Positions 8,342 through 18,584 of a stretch of DNA of 64,000 nt are shown piece after piece; position 1 is the stretch's first letter; each line of letters starts with the position of its first letter. The DNA lies in contig NZ_LMIS01000001.1 in the NCBI RefSeq assembly GCF_001428805.1, positions 2,220,976 to 2,284,975 of the forward strand. The letters are read 5' to 3'. The notes under the pieces were generated by a model, which saw nothing but the letters and a program-made list of their open reading frames with translations, did not search any database and was not told the origin of the DNA. This stretch comes from Aeromicrobium sp. Root236 (GTDB taxonomy: Bacteria > Actinomycetota > Actinomycetes > Propionibacteriales > Nocardioidaceae). The position numbers were made by a program, and so were the translations under genes.

Positions 8342-9490
8342 TCAGTCGGCTTGTACGGCGACGCCGTCGGCGATGAGGCCGTCGACGTCGGTGATGCCCC
8401 AGGCGGCAAGCGCCTCGGCAGTGTTGGCCCCCGGCTTGGCCGGCGGGGTGGTCAGGGTCGTGGGGGTCCCGGAGAAGCGGGGCGCCGGCGCGGGCTGGGT
8501 GACGCCACCTTCGTCGACGTACGTCCCGCGGGCGGCGTTGTGCGGGTGCTGCGCCGCCTCGTGCATGGGGATGACGGGGGCGACGCACGCGTCCGTGCCG
8601 TCGAACAGCTCGGTCCACTCCGCCTGCGTCCTGGCCGCGAACGTCTCGGCGAGGACCTTGCGCAGCTCGGGCCACTGGCCCAGGTCGTTGCGGTCGGGCG
8701 GGTCCTCGAGACCGAGGATCTCGATGAGGACCTCGTAGAACCGCGGCTCGAGGGCGCCCACCGACATCCATCGGCCGTCGGACGTCTCGTAGACGTCGTA
8801 GTAGGGCGAGCCCGTGTCGAGCAGGTTGGTGCCGCGCTCGGTCGTCCAGAGGCCTGCCGCCTGCATCGACAGCTGCATGGCCAGCAGGTGGGCAGCGCCG
8901 TCGGTGATCGCCGCGTCGACGACCTGCCCCTCGCCCGACGTACGCGCATGCGTCAGCGCGGCGAGGACTCCGGTGACGAGGTACATCGACCCACCGGCGA
9001 AGTCACCCAGCAGGTTGAGCGGGATCTGCGGTGGTCCCCCCGCGCGGCCGATGGGGTCCAGCGCGCCCGCGACGGAGATGTAGTTGACGTCGTGGCCGGC
9101 GGTCTGCGACAGCGGACCGTCCTGGCCCCAGCCGGTGATGCGCCCGTAGACGAGCTGGGGATTGCGGGCGTGGCAGGCCTCCGGGCCGATGCCGAGGCGC
9201 TCGGTGACGCCGGGCCGGAATCCCTCGATCAGGATGTCGGCCTGCTCGACCAGGTCCAGCACGACCTCGACGGCGCGCGGATCCTTGAGGTTGAGCGCGA
9301 CCGACGGGCGGCCGCGGCTGAGCACGTCCTGCGCGGTCGGCACCACCAGCCCGGCGCCACCGGGCCGGTCGATGCGGATGACGTCGGCGCCGAGGTCGGC
9401 GAGCAGCATGCCGGCGAACGGTCCGGGACCGATGCCGACGAGCTCGACGACACGTACGCCCTGCAGGGGTCCGGATCGAGTGGTGGTCAC
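8342..9490 (-). CDS. CaiB/BaiF family, alpha-methylacyl-CoA racemase-like
   Basis: 382 aa protein starting at GTG 9488-9490 (VTTTRSGPLQGVRVVELVG). It keeps the residues known from mycobacterial alpha-methylacyl-CoA racemase: His in GHDVNYIS, Asp in LLGDFAGGSM and Glu in LEPRFYEV. This favours epimerisation of 2-methylacyl-CoA over CoA transfer. The reaction is needed because downstream acyl-CoA dehydrogenases accept only the 2S form, and a dehydrogenase gene follows at once. A perfect 19-bp palindrome lies 10 bp upstream of the start. Some other CaiB-family CoA-transferase remains possible. Confidence 0.85.
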   Translation of the reverse strand: MTTTRSGPLQGVRVVELVGIGPGPFAGMLLADLGADVIRIDRPGGAGLVVPTAQDVLSRGRPSVALNLKDPRAVEVVLDLVEQADILIEGFRPGVTERLGIGPEACHARNPQLVYGRITGWGQDGPLSQTAGHDVNYISVAGALDPIGRAGGPPQIPLNLLGDFAGGSMYLVTGVLAALTHARTSGEGQVVDAAITDGAAHLLAMQLSMQAAGLWTTERGTNLLDTGSPYYDVYETSDGRWMSVGALEPRFYEVLIEILGLEDPPDRNDLGQWPELRKVLAETFAARTQAEWTELFDGTDACVAPVIPMHEAAQHPHNAARGTYVDEGGVTQPAPAPRFSGTPTTLTTPPAKPGANTAEALAAWGITDVDGLIADGVAVQAD

Positions 9491-9500
9491 GACGCCGATT

Positions 9501-9519
9501 GTGACAGTGGCACTGTCAC
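9501..9519. promoter_or_regulatory. Perfect 19-bp palindromic operator of the lipid-catabolic regulon
   Basis: GTGACAGTGGCACTGTCAC is a perfect 9-1-9 palindrome between the divergent racemase and alpha/beta hydrolase genes. A variant with the same left flank (CGATT) stands before the thiolase gene at 6317-6335. Being 10 bp from the racemase start, it would act as a repressor site for that operon. Confidence 0.7.
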
Positions 9520-9540
9520 GGTTGCAAGTGACCCCCGTTA

Positions 9541-9555
9541 CATACCGGAGGTATG
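9541..9555. promoter_or_regulatory. Second inverted repeat in the racemase/hydrolase intergenic region
   Basis: CATACC-GGA-GGTATG is a perfect inverted repeat 45 bp upstream of the hydrolase ATG. It differs from the 9501 palindrome, so a second regulator of the hydrolase gene is possible. Confidence 0.35.
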
Positions 9556-9599
9556 GGTATGTGTCATCATCGATGTCACGTTCGTGAAAGGACTGCCGC

Positions 9600-10412
9600 A
9601 TGACGACTCGCCTCGCGTACACCCGCAAGGGCACCGGTGAACCCCTCCTGCTGATCCACGGCATCGGGCACCGGCGACAGGCCTGGGACCCGGTGCTCGA
9701 CCGGCTCGCCGAGTCGTACGACGTCATCGCCATCGACCTGGCCGGGTTCGGCGAGTCCGAGCCCTATCCGGCCGGCACGGCGTACAACATGGACAACGCG
9801 TGCCGCATCATCGGCGAGAACCTCGAGGAGTGGGGCGTCTCCGAGCCACACGTCGTCGGCAACTCGCTCGGCGGCGCGATCGCGCTCGAGATGGGTGCGC
9901 GTGGCATGGCCCGCTCGGTCACCGCTCTCAGCCCTGCCGGTTTCTTCCGCAACATCGGCGACCGCCTCGTCGCGCTCTTCGCCCTGATCCTGCTCAAGCT
10001 GTCGTCGTACCTGCCGCTCGCGGTCGTCCGGCCCGCGCTGCGCAGCGCCCGCGCCCGCACGCTGATCGGGCGGACGCTGTACGTGCACGGCGAGCGGATC
10101 TCGCCGGAGGACTTCGTCGGCGACGCGCTCGCGCTGCGCAACGGCCCGGCGTTCTTCCCGACGTTCCGGGCAGGGTTCACCTACGGGTTCACCAGCCGGG
10201 TCGACGTGCCGACGACGATCGCCTGGGCCACGCGCGACCAGGTGCTGGTCTACGGCCAGTCCGGTCTCGCCCAGGAGCGCCTGCCCGAGGCGCGCCACGT
10301 CGCGTTGCCGCACTGCGGCCACGTGCCGATGGTCGACGACCCGGAGCTGATCGTGCGGGTCATCGACAACACCGTCGCCGAGGCGTCGGAGTCCAAGGAG
10401 CAGGCCGCCTAA
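9600..10412 (+). CDS. Alpha/beta-fold hydrolase
   Basis: Serine hydrolase of 270 aa. The oxyanion segment LLLIHGIGHR, nucleophile elbow VGNSLGGA, an acid in WATRDQVLV and the histidine in LPHCGHVPMVDDPE give a complete triad in the right order, with a cap domain at about residues 125-195. RBS GAAAGGA precedes the ATG. It is divergent from the racemase operon across the palindromic operator, so it may release acyl groups for that pathway as an esterase or thioesterase. The substrate is not visible in the sequence. Confidence 0.85.
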   Translation: MTTRLAYTRKGTGEPLLLIHGIGHRRQAWDPVLDRLAESYDVIAIDLAGFGESEPYPAGTAYNMDNACRIIGENLEEWGVSEPHVVGNSLGGAIALEMGARGMARSVTALSPAGFFRNIGDRLVALFALILLKLSSYLPLAVVRPALRSARARTLIGRTLYVHGERISPEDFVGDALALRNGPAFFPTFRAGFTYGFTSRVDVPTTIAWATRDQVLVYGQSGLAQERLPEARHVALPHCGHVPMVDDPELIVRVIDNTVAEASESKEQAA

Positions 10413-10428
10413 CCTGCCTCGGCAACGT

Positions 10429-10494
10429 CCTTTCGACAGGCTCAAGGAGCGGCACTCGCGATCTAGCCCACCGCCCCTTGAGCTTGTCGAAAGG
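10429..10494. repeat. Paired 19-bp palindromic repeats (CCTTTCGACARGCTCAAGG family)
   Basis: Two inverted copies, 10429-10447 and 10476-10494, differ at one base and can pair as a long hairpin with a 28-nt loop. Related single copies sit inside the next gene (10847) and inside the gene at 15470. As an intergenic hairpin it may end the hydrolase transcript. Confidence 0.7.
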
Positions 10495-10532
10495 CCCGAA
10501 ATAGCAGAAGGCCCCAGGGCGTTCTTCATCGT

Positions 10533-11606
10533 GTGGAGATCTACGACTCGGTGGTGATCGGCGGCGGGCAGGCGGGCCTGTCCTCGTCGTACCACCTGAA
10601 GAAGCGCGGGATCTCGCACGTCCTGCTCGACGCCAACCCGGGCCCCGGTGGCGCGTGGCAGCACCGGTGGGACGCGCTGACGATGAGCGACGTCCACCGC
10701 GTCTCGGACCTCCCGGACGACCCGATCCCCGACGCCGCTGAGACCGAGCGCGCCAACGCGTTCGTGCCGGCGTACTTCGCGGACTACGAGCGTATGCACG
10801 AGCTGCCGGTCATCCGTCCGGTCCAGGTGCGGTCGGTGAGCGACGACCCTTCGACGAGCTCAGGGACCCCGTTGCTTCGCATCGAGGCCGATCAGGGCAC
10901 GTGGCTCAGCCGTACGCTCGTCAACGCGACCGGCACGTGGACACGTCCCTTCATCCCGTACTACCCGGGCGCCGAGACGTTCGCCGGCGAGCAGCTGCAC
11001 ACCGTCGACTACCCCGGTCGCGAGCACTTCCGCGGCAAGCGAGTCCTCGTCGTGGGCGGCGGCGCATCGGCGGTCCAGTTCCTCGGCGCGCTGCGGCCCC
11101 TCACCGACACGCTCTGGGTGACCCGCCGCGAGCCGGTCTGGCGCAACGACGAGTTCACCCCGGAGATCGGCCGTGAGGTGGTGGCCCGGGTCGAGAAGCG
11201 CGTACGCCAGGGGCTTCCCCCGCGCAGCGTCGTGAGCGTGACCGGTCTGATGCTCCGGCCGCAGGAGCGCGAGGCCGAGCGCCTCGGCGCGTACGAGCGG
11301 CGGCCGATGTTCAGCCGGATCGAGCCGTCGGGTGTGCGGTGGGCCGATGGGACGTTCGAGCAGGTCGACGTGATCCTCTGGGCGACCGGGTTCCGTCCGG
11401 CGATCGAGCACCTGGGACCGTTGCACCTGCGCAGCCCGCGGGGCGGCATCCAGCTCGACGGCACGACGGCAGTCGCCGATCCGCGTGTGCAGATGGTCGG
11501 CTACGGGCCCTCTGCCAGCACGATCGGCGCCAACCGGGCCGGGCGTACGGCCGCGCGTGGCGTCGCGAACTGGCTGGCGTCAGAAGCTGTCGGCGAGCTG
11601 GCCTGA
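10533..11606 (+). CDS. Flavin-containing monooxygenase-like NAD(P)/FAD oxidoreductase
   Basis: 357 aa flavoprotein with an FAD-binding GGGQAGLSSSYHL near residues 9-21 and a second dinucleotide site VLVVGGGASAVQFLG near residues 171-185, followed by the family segment ILWATGFRPAIEHLG. This is the layout of single-component FMO/CzcO-type oxidoreductases; the substrate is unknown. The start is a GTG with no clear RBS. Residues DPSTSSGT near 107-114 come from an in-frame 19-bp repeat copy, so this loop is probably an insertion. The last 27 bp overlap the convergent YciI gene. Confidence 0.82.
   Translation: MEIYDSVVIGGGQAGLSSSYHLKKRGISHVLLDANPGPGGAWQHRWDALTMSDVHRVSDLPDDPIPDAAETERANAFVPAYFADYERMHELPVIRPVQVRSVSDDPSTSSGTPLLRIEADQGTWLSRTLVNATGTWTRPFIPYYPGAETFAGEQLHTVDYPGREHFRGKRVLVVGGGASAVQFLGALRPLTDTLWVTRREPVWRNDEFTPEIGREVVARVEKRVRQGLPPRSVVSVTGLMLRPQEREAERLGAYERRPMFSRIEPSGVRWADGTFEQVDVILWATGFRPAIEHLGPLHLRSPRGGIQLDGTTAVADPRVQMVGYGPSASTIGANRAGRTAARGVANWLASEAVGELA
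10847..10865. repeat. 19-bp repeat copy inside the monooxygenase gene
   Basis: CCCTTCGACGAGCTCAGGG belongs to the same family as 10429-10494 and is read in frame as part of DPSTSSGT. It breaks a region between the two dinucleotide-binding domains, where a loop is tolerated. Confidence 0.65.
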
Positions 11607-11873
11607 CACCGGCTGCCACTCGCGCACGGTCCGCTCCTCGACCAGCCCTTCGAGCATGAACGGGTCGTTGGCCGAGAGCTCGAGCGCTCCGGCCTCGTCG
11701 TCGGCGATGAAGATCAGCAGCGCGCCACCACGCTCGCCACCGACGTACGGGCCGGAGACCGCGAGGCGGCCCTGCTCGGTCAGCTGCCGCAGGTAGTCGC
11801 GGTGCGTCGGTCGCACCTGGTCACGGCGGGCGTCCTCGTCGGTGTAGCGGTAGATCGTCGCAAAGTAGGCCAT
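11580..11873 (-). CDS. YciI family protein
   Basis: 97 aa ferredoxin-like-fold protein of the YciI/DGPF type. It starts at the ATG giving MAYFATIYRYTDED, keeps a histidine at THRDYL, and has the typical GPYVGGERGGALLIF and NDPFMLEGL segments, where the Asp is the proposed active residue of the family. The longer upstream frame is not family-like. Its 3' end overlaps the monooxygenase gene tail-to-tail by 27 bp. The biochemical role of YciI proteins is poorly known. Confidence 0.82.
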   Translation of the reverse strand: MAYFATIYRYTDEDARRDQVRPTHRDYLRQLTEQGRLAVSGPYVGGERGGALLIFIADDEAGALELSANDPFMLEGLVEERTVREWQPVSGQLADSF

Positions 11874-11919
11874 GCCGCCAAGCGTACGACCGGCGCCCGT
11901 TGGCGAGCTCTGCGACAAA

Positions 11920-11954
11920 CGGCTGGGGCTCCTCACGTGAAGGAGCCCCAGCCG
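11920..11954 (-). terminator. Hairpin terminator after the lipoprotein gene
   Basis: Perfect 14-bp GC-rich stem with a 7-nt loop (CGGCTGGGGCTCCT and its complement) ends 16 bp after the stop of the minus-strand lipoprotein gene. A short TTTG follows in that direction. Confidence 0.75.
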
Positions 11955-11969
11955 CGTCGGTGCTGAAGG

Positions 11970-12659
11970 TCAGGAACCGGCAGCGAGCTTGTTCAGGTCG
12001 ACGACCTCGTCGGACGAAGGCGCCTCGACCGAGTCGACCTTGTCGTACGTGAAGTTGATCGTGCCCTCGCCGTCCTCGGTCGTGACGATGCTGATCGGCT
12101 TCCCGTCCTTCTTGTCGACGTAGAGCGTGCCCTTCTTGGACTTGAGCGAGACGCAGTCGACGCCGTTGACCTTCTTCTCCTTGCCCTTGGTGATCTTCCC
12201 CTCGGGCTTCAGGAGGTCGTCGACGAACTCGTCCTTGGAGACGAAGCTGCCGATCTCGGCGAAGCTCTGGTTGTTGTCATCGATCAGCACCCACTTGCCC
12301 GCGATCGCGTCCAGCATGGCGTTCGGCGCGCCGGCTGACTCGAAGAACGACTTGTCGGCCTTGAAGTAGGACTTGCCGTCGGCCTTGATCACCTCGAGCT
12401 TCATGCCGTTGAACTCGACGTTGCCCGACGCCGACGCGCCCGCGAACGACATGTCGACCTCGATGTCCGAGCTGGAGCCTTCTTCCTTGCCCTTGCCCTT
12501 CACGGTGAGGTTGTCCTGCTTGTCGAGCTGCTTCTTGGCCTTCGCGAGGATCTTGTTGGCGGACAGATCGGCAACGCCGTCGTCGCTGCCTGATCCGCAT
12601 CCGACGAGGACGAAGGCCGAGACGACCAAGAGGCCGACGATGCGTATACGTGTGGTCAT
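11970..12659 (-). CDS. LppX/LprG-like lipoprotein
   Basis: 229 aa exported lipoprotein with signal peptide and lipobox LVGC (Cys21), then a Gly/Ser linker. The mature part is Lys/Asp-rich, with alternating beta-strand-like segments (KLEVIKADGKSYFKADKS, KWVLIDDNN, GTLYVDKKDGKPISIV). This resembles the LppX_LprAFG lipid-binding fold of actinobacteria; I rate that as likely but not certain. It would sit on the outer face of the membrane. It is a single gene with its own terminator. Confidence 0.7.
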   Translation of the reverse strand: MTTRIRIVGLLVVSAFVLVGCGSGSDDGVADLSANKILAKAKKQLDKQDNLTVKGKGKEEGSSSDIEVDMSFAGASASGNVEFNGMKLEVIKADGKSYFKADKSFFESAGAPNAMLDAIAGKWVLIDDNNQSFAEIGSFVSKDEFVDDLLKPEGKITKGKEKKVNGVDCVSLKSKKGTLYVDKKDGKPISIVTTEDGEGTINFTYDKVDSVEAPSSDEVVDLNKLAAGS

Positions 12660-12730
12660 GGATGATCTCCTGAGGCGCCGGCGCTCCCCTGCTGGCCACC
12701 GGCTGACGAATGGTCACAGCCTCTCGTGAA

Positions 12731-14149
12731 TCACCCTGCGACGCCACTTGATCTTGGTCTCACGACGGCGTTCGCCAGGCTGACCCCGACGGCGATCGTG
12801 GCGGCGACCAGCGGGACGAGCAGCGCGGCGCGGTAGTCGTCGAGCGTGTACGTCGCACCGTCCGCGACCGCGACGAGGACGGCGGAGACCACCGCGAGGC
12901 CGACCGCGCCGCCGATCTGGAACGACGTGTAGAGGAGCCCGCCGGCGAGGCCGTGCTCGGAGTCGTCGACCCCGTCCGTCGCGGCGATCGCGAGCGTTCC
13001 GTAGGCGAGGGTGAACGCGAAGCCCATCGCGACGAGGCTGGGGAGCATCGCGAAGTACGACCAGTCGGCGGTCATCGGCAGGAACAGGGCGAAGGCGAGG
13101 AACTGTGCGCCGACACCTGCCGCGAGAACCGGAGCGTGCCCGAACCGCGTGACCAGCCAGGGGGTCAGCGTCGGTGCCAGGATGCCGTCAATCGCCATGA
13201 TGACGAGGGTCAGGCTCGTCTCGAGCGTCGACCAGCCGCGCAGCTCCTGGAGATAGAGCACCACGACGAACTGGAAGCTGAAGAACGCACCCATGAACAG
13301 CAGTCCTACCGCGTTCACTCGCACGACCGTCCCCGTACGGAGGATGCCGAGTCGTACCAGCGGCTCCGGCGTCCGGCGCTCGATCCACACGAACGAGGCC
13401 AGCGCGGCCACCGCTGCGAGCCCCGTCGCGGCCGTCGTGACCAGGGAGCTGTGCGAGGCTCGCTCGAGCGTGTAGACGAGCAGCAGCAAACCGGCGGCCA
13501 GGGCCGCTGCACCGCCCAGGTCGAGCTCGCGGACCCGCCTGCGCACCGCGACGGAGTCCACCGGGACGAGCCGGAGTGCGGCCGCCAGGATCAATCCCGA
13601 CATGATGACCGGGGCGAAGAAGACCCAGCGCCAGTCGGCCAGAGTCAAGAAGCCACCCATGACGAGTCCCAGGCTGAACCCGGCTGCGCCCGCCGCGCCG
13701 TAGATCAAGAGTGCCTTCTCGCGGGCGGCGCCCTCGGCGTATGTGGTCGTGATGATCGACAGGCCGGCGGGCGTCATGAACGCGGCCGCCACACCCGTGA
13801 CGAAGCGTGCCACGACGAGCATCCAGGACTCGGTGGCCAGACCGCCGACTCCGGAGAACACGACGAAGACCGCGAGCGAGATCAGGAACATCCGTCGCCG
13901 TCCCAGCAGGTCGGCGGCGCGACCACCGAGGAGGAGGAACCCGCCGTAGCCCAGGACGTACGCACTCATGACCCACTGCAGGCCGCCGGCGCTCAGGTCG
14001 AACTCGGCGCCGATCGACGGCAGGGCGACCGCGAGCATCGCGATGTCGGCGCCCTCGAGGAACAGCGCACCGCTCAGGACGAGCAGCAGGCCGAGGCCTC
14101 GCGCGTCGAGGCGCTTGATCTCCTCGGCCGGTCGGACTGACGTGGTCAT
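12731..14149 (-). CDS. MFS drug efflux transporter, DHA2 type (14 TM)
   Basis: 472 aa proton-coupled exporter of the EmrB/QacA family. Alternating hydrophobic segments fill the protein, with the motif GGRAADLLGRRRMF between TM2 and TM3 (motif A) and AFMTPAGLSIITTTY further on. I use the ATG giving MTTSVRPAEEIKRL, with AAGGGG upstream. The gene is divergent from a HxlR-type regulator, and an inverted repeat lies between them, which is the usual arrangement of an inducible efflux pump. The substrate is unknown. Confidence 0.88.
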   Translation of the reverse strand: MTTSVRPAEEIKRLDARGLGLLLVLSGALFLEGADIAMLAVALPSIGAEFDLSAGGLQWVMSAYVLGYGGFLLLGGRAADLLGRRRMFLISLAVFVVFSGVGGLATESWMLVVARFVTGVAAAFMTPAGLSIITTTYAEGAAREKALLIYGAAGAAGFSLGLVMGGFLTLADWRWVFFAPVIMSGLILAAALRLVPVDSVAVRRRVRELDLGGAAALAAGLLLLVYTLERASHSSLVTTAATGLAAVAALASFVWIERRTPEPLVRLGILRTGTVVRVNAVGLLFMGAFFSFQFVVVLYLQELRGWSTLETSLTLVIMAIDGILAPTLTPWLVTRFGHAPVLAAGVGAQFLAFALFLPMTADWSYFAMLPSLVAMGFAFTLAYGTLAIAATDGVDDSEHGLAGGLLYTSFQIGGAVGLAVVSAVLVAVADGATYTLDDYRAALLVPLVAATIAVGVSLANAVVRPRSSGVAG

Positions 14150-14164
14150 GAAATCCCCTTCGTG

Positions 14165-14179
14165 GTTACCTCTTGTAAC
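14165..14179. promoter_or_regulatory. Candidate HxlR operator
   Basis: GTTAC-CTCTT-GTAAC is a perfect inverted repeat between the divergent MFS and HxlR genes. It lies 16 bp upstream of the MFS start codon, a repressing position. Confidence 0.55.
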
Positions 14180-14209
14180 TGACCCCATCTTGCGTGACCA
14201 TCGGGAACT

Positions 14210-14644
14210 ATGGAAGAAGGCACTTCAACGTCACCCGGTTCCTGCGACGTAACCGGCGAGACCGACGCGCTCCAGTGGGACACCCGCGAGGGCTGCGAGG
14301 TCAGGCAGATCCTCGACCGTATCGCCGACAAGTGGTCGCTCATGGTGATCTCACTGCTCGGGCACCGGACGCTGCGGTTCACCGAGCTCAAGCGCGAGAT
14401 CGACGGTGTCAGCCAGCGCATGCTGACCGTGACGCTGCGCCACCTCGAACGTGACGGGCTGATCGAGCGCACGGTCCACCCGGTCGTCCCACCGCGCGTC
14501 GACTACGCCCTGACGGACCTCGGCTGCGGACTCATCGAGACGATCCAGACGCTCGTCCGGTGGACCGAGGGCAACCAGGAAGCCATCATCCGCGCCCGGC
14601 TCGCGTTCGACCAGCGACAGAACGAGGGTGCCCCGGTCTCATAG
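14210..14644 (+). CDS. HxlR family transcriptional regulator
   Basis: 144 aa winged-helix regulator. The HxlR core reads VRQILDRIADKWSLMVISLL, then RFTELKREIDGVSQRMLTVTLRHLERDGLIER, and PPRVDYALTDLG, all at family-typical spacing. A Cys sits just before the core (REGCEVRQ), as in redox- or electrophile-sensing members. It is divergent from the DHA2 exporter and probably controls it. Confidence 0.88.
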   Translation: MEEGTSTSPGSCDVTGETDALQWDTREGCEVRQILDRIADKWSLMVISLLGHRTLRFTELKREIDGVSQRMLTVTLRHLERDGLIERTVHPVVPPRVDYALTDLGCGLIETIQTLVRWTEGNQEAIIRARLAFDQRQNEGAPVS

Positions 14645-14671
14645 GCAACCTGTTGCATTGCAACTCGTTGC
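14645..14671. promoter_or_regulatory. Overlapping GCAAC/GTTGC palindromes before the PadR gene
   Basis: Four alternating half-sites GCAAC, GTTGC, GCAAC, GTTGC occur at 14645-14670, including the perfect palindrome GTTGC-ATT-GCAAC at 14652-14664. They begin directly after the HxlR stop and end 18 bp before the PadR ATG, fitting autoregulation. Confidence 0.6.
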
Positions 14672-14688
14672 ATAGTACGGTCGCCGGC

Positions 14689-15228
14689 ATGGCGCTCGAG
14701 CACGCGATCCTGGTGTCCCTCGCGGAGAAGTCCGCGTCGGGCTACGACCTCGCACGCCGCTTCGACGCCTCGATCGGTCACTTCTGGAAGGCCAGCCACC
14801 AGCAGATCTACAAGGTGCTGGGCCGCATGGAGGCCGACAAGTGGGTCGAGGCCCACCTCGTCGAGCAGTCGGGGCGGCCGGACAAGAAGGTGTACGCCAT
14901 CACCGGCGAAGGCCGTGACGAGCTCCGGCGCTGGTCGTCGATGCCGACGCCGATCGAGGCACCGCGCAGCGAGATCGCGGTCAAGGTCAGAGGGCTGCGC
15001 TTCGGCGATCGTGACGCGGTGCTCTCGGACGTACGCACCCGGCGCCAGGCACACGTCGCACAGCTCGCCTACTACGAGGCCAGCGCAGCGAAGCACTATC
15101 CCGATCCGCCGGCGGTCGCCGAGGACGAGCTCGGCGCCTACCTCGTCCTGCGCGCCGGCATCATGCAGGAGCAGACCGGCATCGCGTGGTGCGACGAGAT
15201 CCTTCAGGCGTTCGGGACGGACCGATGA
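14689..15228 (+). CDS. PadR family transcriptional regulator
   Basis: 179 aa regulator starting MALEHAILVSLAEKSASGYDLARRF, the classical PadR N-terminus. The recognition part is HFWKASHQQIYKVLGRME and the wing VEQSGRPDKKVYAITGEGRDEL. A C-terminal helical dimer domain (Vir_C type) follows from about residue 90. The ATG at 14689 is preferred because the upstream frame runs back through the palindromic operator. Its 3' end overlaps the convergent SCO4848-like gene by 25 bp. No target besides itself is evident. Confidence 0.88.
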   Translation: MALEHAILVSLAEKSASGYDLARRFDASIGHFWKASHQQIYKVLGRMEADKWVEAHLVEQSGRPDKKVYAITGEGRDELRRWSSMPTPIEAPRSEIAVKVRGLRFGDRDAVLSDVRTRRQAHVAQLAYYEASAAKHYPDPPAVAEDELGAYLVLRAGIMQEQTGIAWCDEILQAFGTDR

Positions 15229-15443
15229 GCACGTACGCCGACCAGCAGCACGCCCAGGCCGATCACGATCGCCGTCGTGATCAGCACGGCATGCACCCAG
15301 AAGAACGCCGTCGGGGCACTGTGCCAGTGCTCGCCGTCCCACGCGCGGTCGTCGTCGACGATCGCCTTGGCGAACCGCGGCCAGATCACGATGTTGAACA
15401 CGCCCGCGACGATCAGGAACCTGGCTGCCAGCTTGGAGATCAC
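15204..15443 (-). CDS. SCO4848-like small membrane protein
   Basis: 79 aa protein with two hydrophobic segments (FLIVAGVFNIVIW and FFWVHAVLITTAIVIGLGVLLVGV) flanking a hydrophilic loop. WPRF near the end of the first segment and PTAFFWVHAVL match what I recall of the actinobacterial SCO4848 family. Function unknown. The start is a GTG at 15441-15443. It ends inside the PadR gene, and its start is only 26 bp from the divergent SnoaL-like gene. Confidence 0.65.
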   Translation of the reverse strand: MISKLAARFLIVAGVFNIVIWPRFAKAIVDDDRAWDGEHWHSAPTAFFWVHAVLITTAIVIGLGVLLVGVRAHRSVPNA

Positions 15444-15469
15444 GTCGCCATCCCATCACAGGAGTCCCA

Positions 15470-17919
<2,450 letters not shown>

Positions 17920-17928
17920 GTGGCGGTG

Positions 17929-18052
17929 GCGGTTTACCAAGAGGTCAGGGCAAACTGCCACGTCCGACGAGACACCTCAAGGCAAACCGCCACTCCTCAA
18001 GGTGCGCGCGCCCTGAGGAGTGGCACCTTGCCCTGACCTCTTGGTAAACCGC
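17929..18052 (+). repeat. MITE-like element with perfect 25-bp terminal inverted repeats, copy 1
   Basis: The 124-bp element starts 9 bp after the fadH stop. Its ends, 17929-17953 (GCGGTTTACCAAGAGG...) and 18028-18052, are perfect 25-bp inverted repeats. An internal stem pairs CCACTCCTCA (17990-17999) with TGAGGAGTGG (18014-18023). There is no open frame of note and no clear target duplication. A second copy in the opposite orientation lies at 49864-49977. It resembles a non-autonomous transposable element or a large REP unit, and may also end the fadH transcript. Confidence 0.85.
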
Positions 18053-18115
18053 ACCGATGGAGCTGGAGGCGGCAAAACGACGCCGCCACGGCTGCCTGAC
18101 CGGCAGACTCGTCCT

Positions 18116-18571
18116 ATGGGCGATCGACCAAGGAACTGGCGTGGCTGGATCACGGCAGCGCGGGTTGCGCTCTCCGCTCTCGTGGCGTGGCTGGTCTACG
18201 TGCTCCTTGACGACATCGCGAGCCTGACTGGCCAGACATGTCTGGTCGTCGGCGGCGCCCTGGCCCTCGTCGCCATGTGGCACAGATGGCGTCCAGACCC
18301 CGAACCGTCGGTCCGTGACGAGACCACGCCCAAGCTCCGCGTCAGGTCCTGGCAGCACCACGTCGCAGGGGTCCTCTTCGGCACGCCGCTGCTCGCCATC
18401 GACTCCGTCCAACGCCTTCAGGGTCACGAGGTCGGAGCGCGACCGTGGTGGGCAGGCGTGATCGAGGCGATCACCTGGAGCGCAATCGTGGCGTACACCC
18501 TCGTCGACCTCTACCAGCACCGGGACGCCCGCGCGGAGCAGCGCAAGGAGGAGTGGGCTCCCTGGGGCTGA
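18116..18571 (+). CDS. Hypothetical membrane protein
   Basis: 151 aa protein with about four hydrophobic segments (ALSALVAWLVYVLLDDI, LVVGGALALVAMWHRW, HVAGVLFGTPLLAI, VIEAITWSAIVAYTLVDLYQ) and a charged C-terminus (QHRDARAEQRKEEW). I do not recognise the family. I start at ATG 18116 (MGDRPRNWRGW), since any longer frame begins inside the repeat element. It stands alone between the element and a convergent response-regulator gene. It is probably real given the consistent membrane topology. Confidence 0.6.
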   Translation: MGDRPRNWRGWITAARVALSALVAWLVYVLLDDIASLTGQTCLVVGGALALVAMWHRWRPDPEPSVRDETTPKLRVRSWQHHVAGVLFGTPLLAIDSVQRLQGHEVGARPWWAGVIEAITWSAIVAYTLVDLYQHRDARAEQRKEEWAPWG

Positions 18572-18584
18572 TGGCGGTTCGGCT

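Noticed and set aside
12953-14140. Open frame antisense to the DHA2 exporter
   Set aside because: Hydrophilic Glu/Arg/Gln-rich composition expected from the complement of a membrane-protein gene.
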